In this document: positions 42,301 to 51,500 of the stretch, in pieces
Position numbering within the stretch: position 1 is the stretch's first letter
How the letters are laid out: the number at the start of each line of letters is the position of its first letter
Origin: Flavobacterium pallidum
Lineage (GTDB): Bacteria; Bacteroidota; Bacteroidia; Flavobacteriales; Flavobacteriaceae
Assembly: GCF_003097535.1 (NCBI RefSeq)
Contig: NZ_CP029187.1
Coordinates: 1,674,001-1,738,000, forward strand
Length of the DNA: 64,000 nt
Direction: 5' to 3'
Position numbers and translations under genes: made by a program
Notes under the pieces: model-generated
Database searches by the model: none
What the model was told of the DNA's origin: nothing
What the model saw: only the letters and a program-made list of their open reading frames with translations

Positions 42301-45300
42301 CGTTTTATGATACCTATCCTGCTACAGGAACTACGACGACTACAGTAACAGCCGGTCAAACGTACAACCTTACAGTAAGTGCTGCTACCAGTATATTATC
42401 TGTATGGATTGACTGGAACAGGAATGGCGATTTAGAAGATTCTGAATGGCAACAAGTCTGGACGAGTGCTTCTTCAGGTACATTGCCTATTTTAGTTCCT
42501 TCCAATGCAGTTGGTGGTTACACGAAAATGAGACTTCGTAGTCGTGGAACCGGTAACACTAATGGTGCTTCAGATGATTGTACTGCCTTCTTTAGCGGTA
42601 CTTCACAAGACTATACGATTAATGTAATTGGAGCGGTTGAAAAAACAGGCCTGAATTATAGCTGGTCACCGGGTGGCGCTACAACTCAGAATGTTATCGT
42701 CAATCCAACTTCGACTACAACGTATACTGTAACGGCAACCAACCCACTTACAGGTTGTTCCAATACTGATAGTATATTAATTAATGTTAATCCTTCCCCG
42801 ATTGCTCCTACAGGTGTTGATTCTTCACAATGTGGAAATCAAATACCAACAGCTTCGGTATCGGATAATAATGCGTTTGCTACACCAACATTCAAATGGT
42901 ATGCTGATAACGTAACGACTACAACTTTACAAAGCAGTACTTCTACAACTTACACCACTGCCATCAATACTACAACAACATTCTATGTATCTGTAGTAAA
43001 TCCAGGCACTGGTTGTGAAAGTAGCAGGACTCCGGTTACAGTTACTGTAAGTACAGCTGATGCTATTATGGCATCTCCAAGTTCTTCGACTATTTGTCCT
43101 GGAACCAGTGTTTCTGTAAGTGTATCAAGTATAAACACTAATTATGTGTACACCTGGACCGCATTGCCTTCAACAGGTAGTGGTATTACAGGTTCACTTT
43201 CAGGAACAAGCAATAGTATTACACCAACTCTTCCTGGTACATATACTTATACAGTAAATGCTGTAGATGGACCATGTTCTACATTTACAACATTCACCAT
43301 TACAGCAAGCAATAATCCATTGCTGACTGTCGGCGCTTCACCTACGACTGTATGTAACGGTGGTATCAGTACACTTACTGCAAGCCATCCGGCTTATATT
43401 TTCTCTACATCTACAGGAGCTGCTTTAGATCCTATGGTAGGAGCTACGGATGCATTGACTACTGGTAATGATGACACTCCTAGTGATAACCCTACACCAA
43501 TAGGGTTTACATTCAACTTTGATGGTGTTAACTTTACAGATTTCTCTGTATCACCTGATGGATGGATTTTACTGGGTACAGATTTTGGTATTGATGAGTT
43601 CACAAACACAACTGTTGCTACTGATAATATTCCTAAATTATATCCTTTCTGGGATGATTTGGCTACAGGTACAAATGGAAGTGTGAAAACATTAGTTACC
43701 GGGTCAGCTCCAAACAGGATTTTCATCGTTGAATGGAATGTAACTGTGCCTAGAAATACAACAGGTGCTGTAAACTCTAAATTCCAGGCTTGGTTATACG
43801 AGACCAGCAATAAGATTGAATATCGCTATGGCGCTATGGGTACACCAACCAGCGGAAGCATTTCTGCAGGTTATACAGTAGATGCGACTCACTTCAGCAG
43901 CATTACTTTCAGCAATAATACTGAAAGCAAAACGACTGCAAATGACTCTAACAGTACTAAACCAGCAAGTGGAAGAATGTTCACTTATACTCCGGTTACA
44001 TCAACTGTTACCTGGTCTCCATTTACAGACCTATACACCGATGCTGGTGCAACGATTCCTTATGCAGGTCAGCAACTTGATGTAGTGTTCTCTAAGCCAG
44101 CCGCTACTACAGTTTATACGGCGACAGCTACTACGGCTGCAAGCTGTACAACTACTCAGAATGTTACGGTTACCAACAACTCAATCAATATTGCTGCTAT
44201 TACTGGCGGTGCTAATGATTATTGTATTGGTTCTCCTGCGCTTGATTTTGATACTGCAACGCCAGGCGTTACCTGGACTTCATCTAATCCTTCAGTTGCC
44301 ACTGTGAATTCTAGTGGGGTGATGACTGCTTTGACTGCAGGAACAACAATCATCAGCGCTACAATTACAAACGCTGGTTGTACTACTGTGGCTCCAAACC
44401 CACAGACAGTTGTAATCAACGACCAGGTACAGATTGTATCTTACACTGCTTCACAAACTGTTGTAACTAATGGAAATACTTCATTCACAGTTAATGCAAC
44501 AGGTACTGGTTTGACTTACCAATGGCAAGTTAACGAAGCGCCTGCATTTGCAGGTTTCGTAAACGTTGTTGATGGTGGTGTTTACAGCGGTGCTCAAACA
44601 AGCACGCTGAACCTTACTACAGTGCCGGATTCAATGAATGGAAACTTGTACCATGTAATTGTATCAGGTCAGGGCGTTTGTACTTCGAAAACTACTAATC
44701 CTGATTCACCATTGACTGTAGGTAGCACCGGTATCGGTTCTCACCCTGCTGATGTAATAATCTGTGAGACTACAACAGTAGCTTCATTCAGTGTTGTTGC
44801 AACTGGTGATGATACAGGTGGTTATCAATGGCAAGAGCAGGTAGGTGGAACGGGACCATGGTCTAATATCACTGATGGTGGTATATATTCGGGTGCTACT
44901 ACTCCTACTTTATCGCTTTCAGGTTTGACTTTGGCTCAAAGTACTAATAAGTACAGGGCTGTGGTTACAGGCGCTGTAACTTCGGCTACTTCAAATCCTG
45001 CTACACTTACAATCAACCAATCTGTTACTGTAACTGCAAACCCGGCTAACGCCAATGTTTGTTTCTCAGGTGGAGCTGCAAGTTTTACCTCAACAGCTAC
45101 AGGTTTGATTACTTCACGTCAGTGGCAGTATTCTACCAATGGTGTAAGCGGATGGGCTAGTGTTGTAAACGGAACTCCTACTGGTGCTACGTATACAGGT
45201 AATACTACAGGAACATTGAGCGTTACTACAACTGCTGCTACCCCTGCTACAGGCCACTATTACAGGTTGTTCTATGATGCTCCTCTTTGTACTGATGTTG

Positions 45301-48230
45301 CTTCATCAGCAGGACAAATGATCATCTTTACACCTAATGCTACATCTCCTGGAACACAGAATTTCTGTGCAGGTGTTGCTACTTCGGCTATTCCTATTAC
45401 AGGAACTGGTACGACTTACAACATCAGTGGTGGTGCAGCGATTGGTTTAGCTAATCAAACTGGCGTGACTTCAATCCCGTCATTTACTCCAATAGCCGGA
45501 ACAGCAACTATTACGTTGACTCCGATTGCAAGTGGTTGTACAGGTCCTAACACTACATTTACGATCAACGTGAATGGATTGCCAGGTACACCAACAACAG
45601 GACCATCTTCTCCTATTTGTGAGGGATCTCCTTTGAACCTTACTTCGTCAACGATTACTATTCCTGGATATACTATGAATGGTAACAGTGGTGTAAGTTT
45701 TATTAATATCGCTGCAACAGGTACATCTGTTCCTGGAGCACTTGATGATGATAGTGAGCACAATATCACAATCCCATCATTTGTTTTCAACGGTACTACA
45801 TTTACTACCGCGAGAGTAGGTATGAATGGTGCCATTGTACTAGGATCCACAACAGGAGAAGTTTCCTTCTCTAATGCTGCGCTTCCAAGTACGGCTCATT
45901 CTGCAGGTAACGTATTCCTGGCTCCTTTCTGGGATGACCTTGATATACAAAGTGCTCCTACTATTAAGACACAGACTGTTGGTAACAACTTCATTATCCA
46001 GTATACTTCAGCGGATCACAATGATGTAGGTTTGGCAGATGGTATTACTTTCCAGGTACAGTTGAACTTAACGTCAGGTGCTATTACGTATGTTTATCAG
46101 GATGTTAGTTTTGGAGCTGGAGCTACAGGTCAGAATGCTGGTGCATCTGCAACTATAGGTATCCAAATGAGCAGCTCAAGTGCTGTCCAGTTCTCTAACA
46201 ATACTGCTAGCCTTACAAATGGCCAAAGTATTACGTTCACTCCAAACAGTGCTTCTTACAGCTGGACTGGTCCTAACGGATTCAGCTCTAGCCAACAGAA
46301 TCCAACTGTTACTGCAACAGCATCAGCTGCAAATGCAGGAACATATACTTTAACAGTAACCAATGTGGCTACAGGTTGTCAAAAAGTTGTTACACAGAAT
46401 GTAACAGTTACTCCTGCTCCTGCCGGAGGAACACTTGGCAGCCAAACGGCTTGTTACAATTCTACTCCTGACGACATCCTGCTTTCAGGAAGTGTTGGAA
46501 GTGTAGTGAAATGGCAAAAAGCATCTGACATGGCTTTCACCAGCCCTCAGGATATTGCCAACACAACCACTACATTGACAGGTGCTCAGGTGGGTAACAT
46601 TACTACAACTACTTACGTAAGGGCTGTTGTCCAAAGCGGAAGCTGTGGAACTGTTAATTCTACTGTTGCTACAATCACTCCAGGAAACCAGACTACATGG
46701 ACTGTAGCTGGCGGATGGAGCAATGGAGCTCCTACTTCAACAAGTGCTGCTACCATCAACGGTAACTTCACCGCTGTAGCAGATCTTAACGCTTGTTCAT
46801 TGACGATCCAGAGCGGAACAGTTTCTGTTGCGTCAGGATTTGATTTCTACGTAAGCGGTAAAGTAACCGTAAGCGGAGGTACTGTTACCTTCGAAGATGG
46901 TTCAGACCTTGTACAAACACGTAATGATGCCAACACAGGTAACATCAAATACAAGAGGACGGCGAACCTGATCCGTCAGGATTATGTTTACTGGTCTTCC
47001 CCGGTATCAGGACAGTTGCTGCAACCGTTCTCACCGAACACGCTTAACACGCGTTTCTACAACCTTGACGAGCCAACGAACGCTTTTGTTCAGATCGCTT
47101 CGCCATCAACCACTTCGTTTGATGCTGCCAAAGGTTACATGATCCGTTCTGCGAACAACCACCCAACGACACTTACCCCATGGACAGGAACGTTCACCGG
47201 AGTGCCTCGCAACGGTGAGTACACGATCCCGGTAACGGTGAGCGGCCAGGGCTACAACATGATCGGTAACCCTTACCCGTCTACTGTTGATGCTGACCTT
47301 TTCCTTGCCGAGCCAGGAAACGCAGGTACGCTTTACTTCTGGACGCACATCAGCCAGGCTGCTGCTTCAGGAGCGAACTATGCTACCTACAACACTTTGG
47401 GAGGAACTGCTGCACAATCAGGAGGTACTGCGCCTACAGGCGCCATCCGCGGAGGACAAGGTTTCATCCTGCTGAAATCTTCAGCAAGTACGGCTAAGTT
47501 CACCAATGCGATGAGGACTGCTGAAGGTGGTGCTTTCTACAGAAGTGCACAGACGGCTGAGAAACACCGTATGTGGTTCAACCTGAACACACCGGCACAC
47601 GCGATGAACCAGATCCTTGTAGGTTACGCCGAAGGCGCTACGATGGGTGAGGATGTCGCTATGGACGGTAGGTCTATCGAAGGCGGTTCGTCGATCTCGA
47701 GTTTGATCGGTAATGACAATTATGTCATCCAGGCCCGTCCGCTTCCATTCGTGGATACCGACGTGGTGCCATTAGGCTTCAATGCTGCTACGGCCGGAAC
47801 TTACATCATCGAGCTGGATCACATGGACGGTTTGTTCTCAGGGGACCAGAATGTTTACCTTAAGGATAACCTTCTCGGGGTAACACACAACATCAAGCAG
47901 GGGGCTTACAGCTTCGCTTCAGCTGAAGGCTCATTTGCCAACAGGTTCGAAGTGGTGTACCAGTCTTCACCGCTTGGGGTTGACACGCCAACATTTGATG
48001 CGAACAGCGTAGTGGTTTACAAAGACCAGGGCATGCTTCACATCAATTCAGGTAAAGTCGTGATGTCAGGGGTTAAGATCTTCGACATCCGCGGCAGGCT
48101 GATTTATGAGCGTGGTGCGATCAATGCTTCAGAGGCCGTGTTGAACGACCTTAGGGCAGAGGAGCAGGTATTGCTTGTTCAGATCACTTCGGTTGACAAT
48201 GAGGTGGTGACCAGGAAGGTCGCTTACTAA
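36354..48230 (+). CDS. Giant T9SS-secreted adhesin-like protein, 3958 residues
   Basis: A long N-terminal extension precedes a signal peptide (membrane segment about residues 36-56, cleavage near AFAQ at 55-58). The body is threonine-, serine-, glycine- and asparagine-rich beta structure. Recognisable parts in order: three copies of a beta-sandwich module (about residues 1386-1599, 2346-2550 and 3100-3296; e.g. PIGFNFNFFGTNYSTINVGS and PIGFTFNFDGVNFTDFSVSP), a GEVED-like domain (about 1950-2096, LSVWIDWNRNGDLEDSEW), a Big_2-like segment (2618-2690, GVTWTSSNPSVATVNSSGVM), and Ig-like units with QWQ motifs (about 2696-2950). The last 433 residues (3526-3958) are shared identically with the protein at 48566 and end in a T9SS sorting signal that resembles type C (VKIFDIRGRLIYERG, VLLVQITSVDNEVVTRKV). 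Probably a surface adhesin or matrix protein; no catalytic motif was seen. Confidence 0.88.
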   Translation: MYKNYDSLRSGRDTWLKNDVGDSIGSPPTASTKKAFRYLMTAFAMLSFLFLGGAAFAQTTVISASGSGSFEGANFAADGWTLVQGTAAANNNFLTGNAGAVGFTPTHGTKGVFVTTNGTSRGYNTGAGSWIWMYRDVTLNAGETVASVTMDMFGNPGDTGFDGIVVGLTDQTFTASIATGATGTMSGTVVPGMTFATTATSNGFIEDGSYAVATNRTFTVSAVAMGNTLSSSAKRLWIGWRCDGSVGNPATPMSFDRVNFVTAAPANFTAVQSGLFSSPATWGGAVPAPGNNIVIPAGTTVTVDQALNYSSLTIDGTLQWGSSSNTVTLGGNVLIGSTGRLLAYTAATTPVGITLTIGGNYTNNGYANHAVGTGTLATLTFNGSGSTLGGTGTFAGDGTRGIIRQLFFQNNGSNTINTTQNLTTYSLGHTGAGNLNTNGKLMVDNTAQYYGLAENIQVANVAVTNMGSGYTSAPIPSCSGASLWTAAAALSVGNVRITASDIYVVSVAGTSGTTAPAHTSGAATATGGTAEFLWVGPAGTIGTPYTPAALTVGTQYFYGGNLYTAVATTAMGVAGAPVHTSGTVGSLRYVGTPAKVSASWDAITSTLRSLNLVTAGTGYASSTAPAITIIANAAGTGASASAVVLYTQNGPTSSLFQKSGGAATISGGLTINSDAGAGLLTGDVQASSGVATLSTTNGGNNYTVAPTVGFAGPTQLNLVTNAGTGFTSAPTITVTGGNLVTGTALTSSNFTITVDNGNVASVYLNTGTTATYSTPPTLSFTGGGGSGATLAFPSGSWPTATANIGTNGQLTSFTMTNSGYGYAAAPTVGVGTTTGTANGGTFTSVAAAPVARVALYNLTLNFFAPATSAIVNADDASIPTNRKINTLSLNGNGNGLNLASNLVLYGTTPLALVASGNTPGNILNMGGNTVTCTTNGFGGLAGTIGATNSFVKNGSFVLTGRGGGSTFNFPFGGTFTWFAGSGSNATGSNTLTVKVTDTAAPTNAVTGGTGLAMGTRAYRVQTATTLGAAATAGTNPTILMSFNGVDGLTTTQDQTFLSDGTSLTGPWTTRSTAFGASGALPATGTKTTATVAPGPIVITGDNYYAWSTPASTIVDFSPLTVCASSGTFTITGTNFTGVTAVSIGGTPVTSFTVVNATTITGVAGSGTTGFASVTKNGATISGVQTVTVTGSAAAPGVAPASANIIPGGAVSFTATGAGGTMKWYDAATGGTLLFTGNTYNANICTSRSIYVAEDNGSCEGARAAVPITVQPIVITPTVASFCGTGGTTTLNVTPTDPSITYTWTALTPTASFVSSNVGNSVDVNLTETSDFKVTATTALGGCSIDAFISVGVYPLPTATVTTTASGVCPGTSATINSGLSAGNFTSSSITFAPHTAPGTATTLVTGGAAVVPVSGGTSLPLDDVGWGGLPIGFNFNFFGTNYSTINVGSNGTVQFGALNLTNTTGLADFSFTTLPSASEPFNMVAILAMDNDLSTSGAFNGAIKYWTEGYAPNRKFIVSYENVREFGDTKISTAQGIFYETTGVIEVHVTSSTNVDRVKLVGVNNGNGTIGVLAYASGTSASASPQNPISTSFAFRFSPPSNYTTTWFANGVQFATGTNLFSQVVSPAVTTTYSITYTNQTTLCTNAPGSAQVVMSVLGNTAPTGVNTLSSSPSVCAGFTATLSTDYAGSTAGLTYQWQSSPAGMGTWSDVSGATADTMISSPINAPTDFRLGIASCGGTVGYTNPVTVNLTNSISSTSGATRCGVGTVSLTASGTPGASINWYAASSGGTAIFTGSPYTPSVSSTVTYYVAAETPGCTSPRVAVTATVNPAPALTLSSSSANLCVGQTSGTVTITSNVADYNSYIWNPSTGVSGSEITGWTFTPSTTTVYTLTATEPGGCTNQATFTANVDVLPVDATADFTTVCAGSPVSLSASTIVLSPGPAVLPTGYCSPDSSGGAGSNPITSVAFNTLSNTGIVQTTPFYDTYPATGTTTTTVTAGQTYNLTVSAATSILSVWIDWNRNGDLEDSEWQQVWTSASSGTLPILVPSNAVGGYTKMRLRSRGTGNTNGASDDCTAFFSGTSQDYTINVIGAVEKTGLNYSWSPGGATTQNVIVNPTSTTTYTVTATNPLTGCSNTDSILINVNPSPIAPTGVDSSQCGNQIPTASVSDNNAFATPTFKWYADNVTTTTLQSSTSTTYTTAINTTTTFYVSVVNPGTGCESSRTPVTVTVSTADAIMASPSSSTICPGTSVSVSVSSINTNYVYTWTALPSTGSGITGSLSGTSNSITPTLPGTYTYTVNAVDGPCSTFTTFTITASNNPLLTVGASPTTVCNGGISTLTASHPAYIFSTSTGAALDPMVGATDALTTGNDDTPSDNPTPIGFTFNFDGVNFTDFSVSPDGWILLGTDFGIDEFTNTTVATDNIPKLYPFWDDLATGTNGSVKTLVTGSAPNRIFIVEWNVTVPRNTTGAVNSKFQAWLYETSNKIEYRYGAMGTPTSGSISAGYTVDATHFSSITFSNNTESKTTANDSNSTKPASGRMFTYTPVTSTVTWSPFTDLYTDAGATIPYAGQQLDVVFSKPAATTVYTATATTAASCTTTQNVTVTNNSINIAAITGGANDYCIGSPALDFDTATPGVTWTSSNPSVATVNSSGVMTALTAGTTIISATITNAGCTTVAPNPQTVVINDQVQIVSYTASQTVVTNGNTSFTVNATGTGLTYQWQVNEAPAFAGFVNVVDGGVYSGAQTSTLNLTTVPDSMNGNLYHVIVSGQGVCTSKTTNPDSPLTVGSTGIGSHPADVIICETTTVASFSVVATGDDTGGYQWQEQVGGTGPWSNITDGGIYSGATTPTLSLSGLTLAQSTNKYRAVVTGAVTSATSNPATLTINQSVTVTANPANANVCFSGGAASFTSTATGLITSRQWQYSTNGVSGWASVVNGTPTGATYTGNTTGTLSVTTTAATPATGHYYRLFYDAPLCTDVASSAGQMIIFTPNATSPGTQNFCAGVATSAIPITGTGTTYNISGGAAIGLANQTGVTSIPSFTPIAGTATITLTPIASGCTGPNTTFTINVNGLPGTPTTGPSSPICEGSPLNLTSSTITIPGYTMNGNSGVSFINIAATGTSVPGALDDDSEHNITIPSFVFNGTTFTTARVGMNGAIVLGSTTGEVSFSNAALPSTAHSAGNVFLAPFWDDLDIQSAPTIKTQTVGNNFIIQYTSADHNDVGLADGITFQVQLNLTSGAITYVYQDVSFGAGATGQNAGASATIGIQMSSSSAVQFSNNTASLTNGQSITFTPNSASYSWTGPNGFSSSQQNPTVTATASAANAGTYTLTVTNVATGCQKVVTQNVTVTPAPAGGTLGSQTACYNSTPDDILLSGSVGSVVKWQKASDMAFTSPQDIANTTTTLTGAQVGNITTTTYVRAVVQSGSCGTVNSTVATITPGNQTTWTVAGGWSNGAPTSTSAATINGNFTAVADLNACSLTIQSGTVSVASGFDFYVSGKVTVSGGTVTFEDGSDLVQTRNDANTGNIKYKRTANLIRQDYVYWSSPVSGQLLQPFSPNTLNTRFYNLDEPTNAFVQIASPSTTSFDAAKGYMIRSANNHPTTLTPWTGTFTGVPRNGEYTIPVTVSGQGYNMIGNPYPSTVDADLFLAEPGNAGTLYFWTHISQAAASGANYATYNTLGGTAAQSGGTAPTGAIRGGQGFILLKSSASTAKFTNAMRTAEGGAFYRSAQTAEKHRMWFNLNTPAHAMNQILVGYAEGATMGEDVAMDGRSIEGGSSISSLIGNDNYVIQARPLPFVDTDVVPLGFNAATAGTYIIELDHMDGLFSGDQNVYLKDNLLGVTHNIKQGAYSFASAEGSFANRFEVVYQSSPLGVDTPTFDANSVVVYKDQGMLHINSGKVVMSGVKIFDIRGRLIYERGAINASEAVLNDLRAEEQVLLVQITSVDNEVVTRKVAY

Positions 48231-48291
48231 GTTTCACTGAAACATCAATAAAAGAAACCTCCTGAGCAATCAGGAGGTTTTTTGTTTTTGT
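46929..48291 (+). repeat. 1363-bp duplicated 3' end, copy 1 (partner 57437-58799)
   Basis: From the codon for A in ANTGNIKYKR through the stop codon and the terminator to the TTTTTGT tail, this segment matches 57437-58799 (offset 10508) with 12 base differences, all synonymous third-position changes between about 47205 and 47936. The last 355 bp, including the non-coding part, are identical. Similarity continues at lower level further upstream. Confidence 0.97.
48255..48286 (+). terminator. Terminator of the first giant gene
   Basis: An 11-bp perfect stem (AAACCTCCTGA with TCAGGAGGTTT) with a GCAA tetraloop and a T run follows 24 bp after the stop codon. An identical copy terminates the second giant gene at 58763. 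Confidence 0.93.
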
Positions 48292-48393
48292 TACTGATCA
48301 CAATTTCTTTTACGCAACCAAATCTAACTTGTTAATCTTCTCAAAACCAGTATTACAAATATTTCGTTAATACTTTAAGTGCATTTGGTCGAT

Positions 48394-48401
48394 TATATTT
48401 G
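48394..48401 (+). promoter_or_regulatory. Possible promoter -7 box of the second giant gene
   Basis: TATATTTG matches TAnnTTTG exactly. It lies 164 bp before the ATG at 48566, giving an unusually long AT-rich leader. The remainder of the 335-bp gap 48231-48565 contains the terminator of the first gene and nothing else recognised. Confidence 0.5.
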
Positions 48402-48565
48402 CATGTGTTGGTTGATAAATACTATTTTGTTAACACGAAAACGTTGTAGTTAAGTAAATATAACACGAATGTTAAATTATGTTAAAAAACATTATACATT
48501 TACATGCTTACGAATTGATGGATTTTTTTAATAATTCCCCTTATTAATTCAAATTAAATGACGTT

Positions 48566-51500
48566 ATGAAAAAAGAACTACAAAATTTAACAGAAAAAGC
48601 GGCGCATTTCTTAAGTGTCGCATTGATGATTGTCATGTTGGCGGGATTCAGTACCCCCTTATTTGCACAACCGGCCTCGATGTCCGTCAACCAGGACGTA
48701 AGTGGTACTTACACGAACACAACCATGACGCTTAAAGGTGGTGTGTTTCAGGCACGTTTCCAAGAAAACGGATCAGGGACTTCAGCCGGGACAAGAAACT
48801 GGCAATTCAACACCGACGGTTATTTTAATACCTGGGGTGTGAAATCTACCAACGGCGCTTCAACCGTAAATCTTTCCGCTTACAATACCACAATCCAGCC
48901 GAATGCCGCTACAGCATCGGGAAACTTTGAAGGCGGTCCAGGTTATAACAACAAAGGAAGGCTTCCGGCAACGCAGGCCAATTATTATTACACTTATAAC
49001 TTAATGAAGGGGTCATCTTATGCTGACCAACTCATGAGTGTATTGGAAACCAGCTACAACCCTGTAACACTTTCCTCAGTCGCGCAAAGCGGTGGGACGT
49101 TTGGGGGCAGGACGGTAACGATTACTACAAGCGGTACGCCGAATGCTTCGGAAAATATTTATGTAAGGTACTCGACCAACAATTTTTCGACTTCAGCATT
49201 GGTATTGGCAACAGGTTCAGGAACAACCTGGACAGCAACTATTCCATGGCAGTCTGCCGCGGTAAGTTTCTATGTGTATTCAAGTCCGAGAACTTTATCT
49301 GCAATTAATGCCGATGTAACTGCTAATGGACAACAGGTGCATGATACTTCAATGCTTAACCTAAACAATAATAGTGGTTCCAATTATTCCTGGACACCTG
49401 CAACAGGAGCCATCATTGTTTCGAGTACCGGTGGTACGGGATCAGCAGGAACAGGATATTCCACTTTTACGACAACGACAACCGGCGTATTTGCAGCATT
49501 GAACGGCGGTGCAGTGCATACCGGGACAGTAACGGTACTCATTACTGCTGATGTGACAACAGAGCCGGGATCTGTAGCTTTAAATAATTCAGCGGCATGG
49601 ACTGCCATGACGGTTAATCCCAGTGGTGCGAGAACTGTCAGCGGAACTTTAGTCGGCGCGCCACTCTTTGATTTTAACGGTGCGGATAATGTTACGGTAA
49701 ATGGCTTGAATTCGGGTGGGAATTCACTTACAATATCCAACCTCAGTACGTCTTCAACTTCGGGAACATCGACGATACGTTTCCAGGCAGATGCTACAAG
49801 CAACACCATTACCAACTGTTCCGTACTTGGATCATCGACTATGCCAGTGGGTACAAATGGAGGAAATATCTGGTTTGGCTCGGGAGCAACGACTACAGGT
49901 AATGATACCAACACGATTTCGAGTTGTAACATCGGCCCGGCGGGAGGTAATCTTCCATCTAAAGGAATTTACTTCTCAGGTACGACCACAACTACGACAT
50001 TAAACAATAGCGGAAATACGATCACAAGCAACAATATCTTCGATATTTTCAATGGAGGTGTGGAAAGTGCTGGAATTTATTCGACAACGGGTGCGACAGC
50101 CAACATTTTTACGAACAATAAGTTTTACCAGACTGCTACAAGAACGTTTACAACAACAGTGCTTCACAGTGCGATTAAAGTGACCAATACCACGAGTGCT
50201 GCAGGGTTTACCATAACAGGCAACACCATCGGATTTGCAAGTAATACCGGAACAGGTGTTTACACGCTAACCGGCTCTACAGGAAGGTTCGCAGGAATTG
50301 TATTCAACGGATTAAACGGTGGTACTGTATCGAACATTGACAGCAATACCATAGCCGGAATAAGCATGACCGGAGTGACTTCCAGTGGGACGACCACTTC
50401 AAGTCCGTTTACAGGGATTTTGATTAATGAAGGTGTTACGACATGTAATACCAATATAATTGGCAGCCAATCGACAACCGGCTCAATCGTGTTTTCAACC
50501 AATACAACTACAGGAACTGATATTTACGGAATATTGAATTTTGGAAGCAATTTATGGACTTCAAACAGCAACCAGATTGGTAGTATGACCATTACAAATG
50601 CTGGGGCAAGTGGTGCTTTCATTGTTTACGGAATAAGATGCTGGACTGGTTCAGGTGTTACGTGGATAGCCAGTTCAAACCTTGTCGGGGGGACTGTGGC
50701 CAATTCGATTCAAAACAATTGTACGTCCACTACCGCACAGTTAATCGGAATGAATGGCAATGCACCAGCTTCAACACTGACCAACAATACCGTCCGTAAT
50801 TTGGTTGCAACGGGAGGAACGGGTACAAGTACTACCGCTTCGGTTATTGGGATCTCTTCAACCGGAACAAGTGCGTCGCATACTTTAACTTCAAACACTA
50901 TTTATACATTATCAAATACAAATACAACTGCAGCTTCTAACGTGGCTGGTATTCTTTTTGGCGGTTCGACAGCCAACACTGTTGAAAGGAACTTTATGTA
51001 TGATCTTACTGCGACGACCAATAGCGCTTCTGCTGAAATCAGTGGAATCAAGGTGTCAGCAGGAACGACTACTTTTAAGAACAACATGATTGCTATCGGA
51101 GCAGGTGTATCCAACGCAATACAGATTAATGGTATCAGCGAACCGTCATCCACCGGGACGGATAATTTTTATAACAACAGTGTGTACATTGGAGGGACAG
51201 TTACTGCAGGAACGGCGAATTCATTTGCGTTTAACAGTACACAGACCACTGTCACAAGGGCATTCAGGAATAACATCTTTGTAAACGCAAGGAGCAACAG
51301 TGGCGCTACAGGTAAGAACTACATCGTAAGGGTTGGAGGCACTACTGTAAATCCGGGTGGGCTTACCATTAATAACAATATTTATTACGGAACGGGAACC
51401 GGTAGTGTTTTTGGATTTTTCAACTCGTTGGATGTGGCGAACCTCGGTGCGTGGCAGACCGCAGTGGGGCAGGACGCAGCAAGTCTTTATGGCGATCCAA

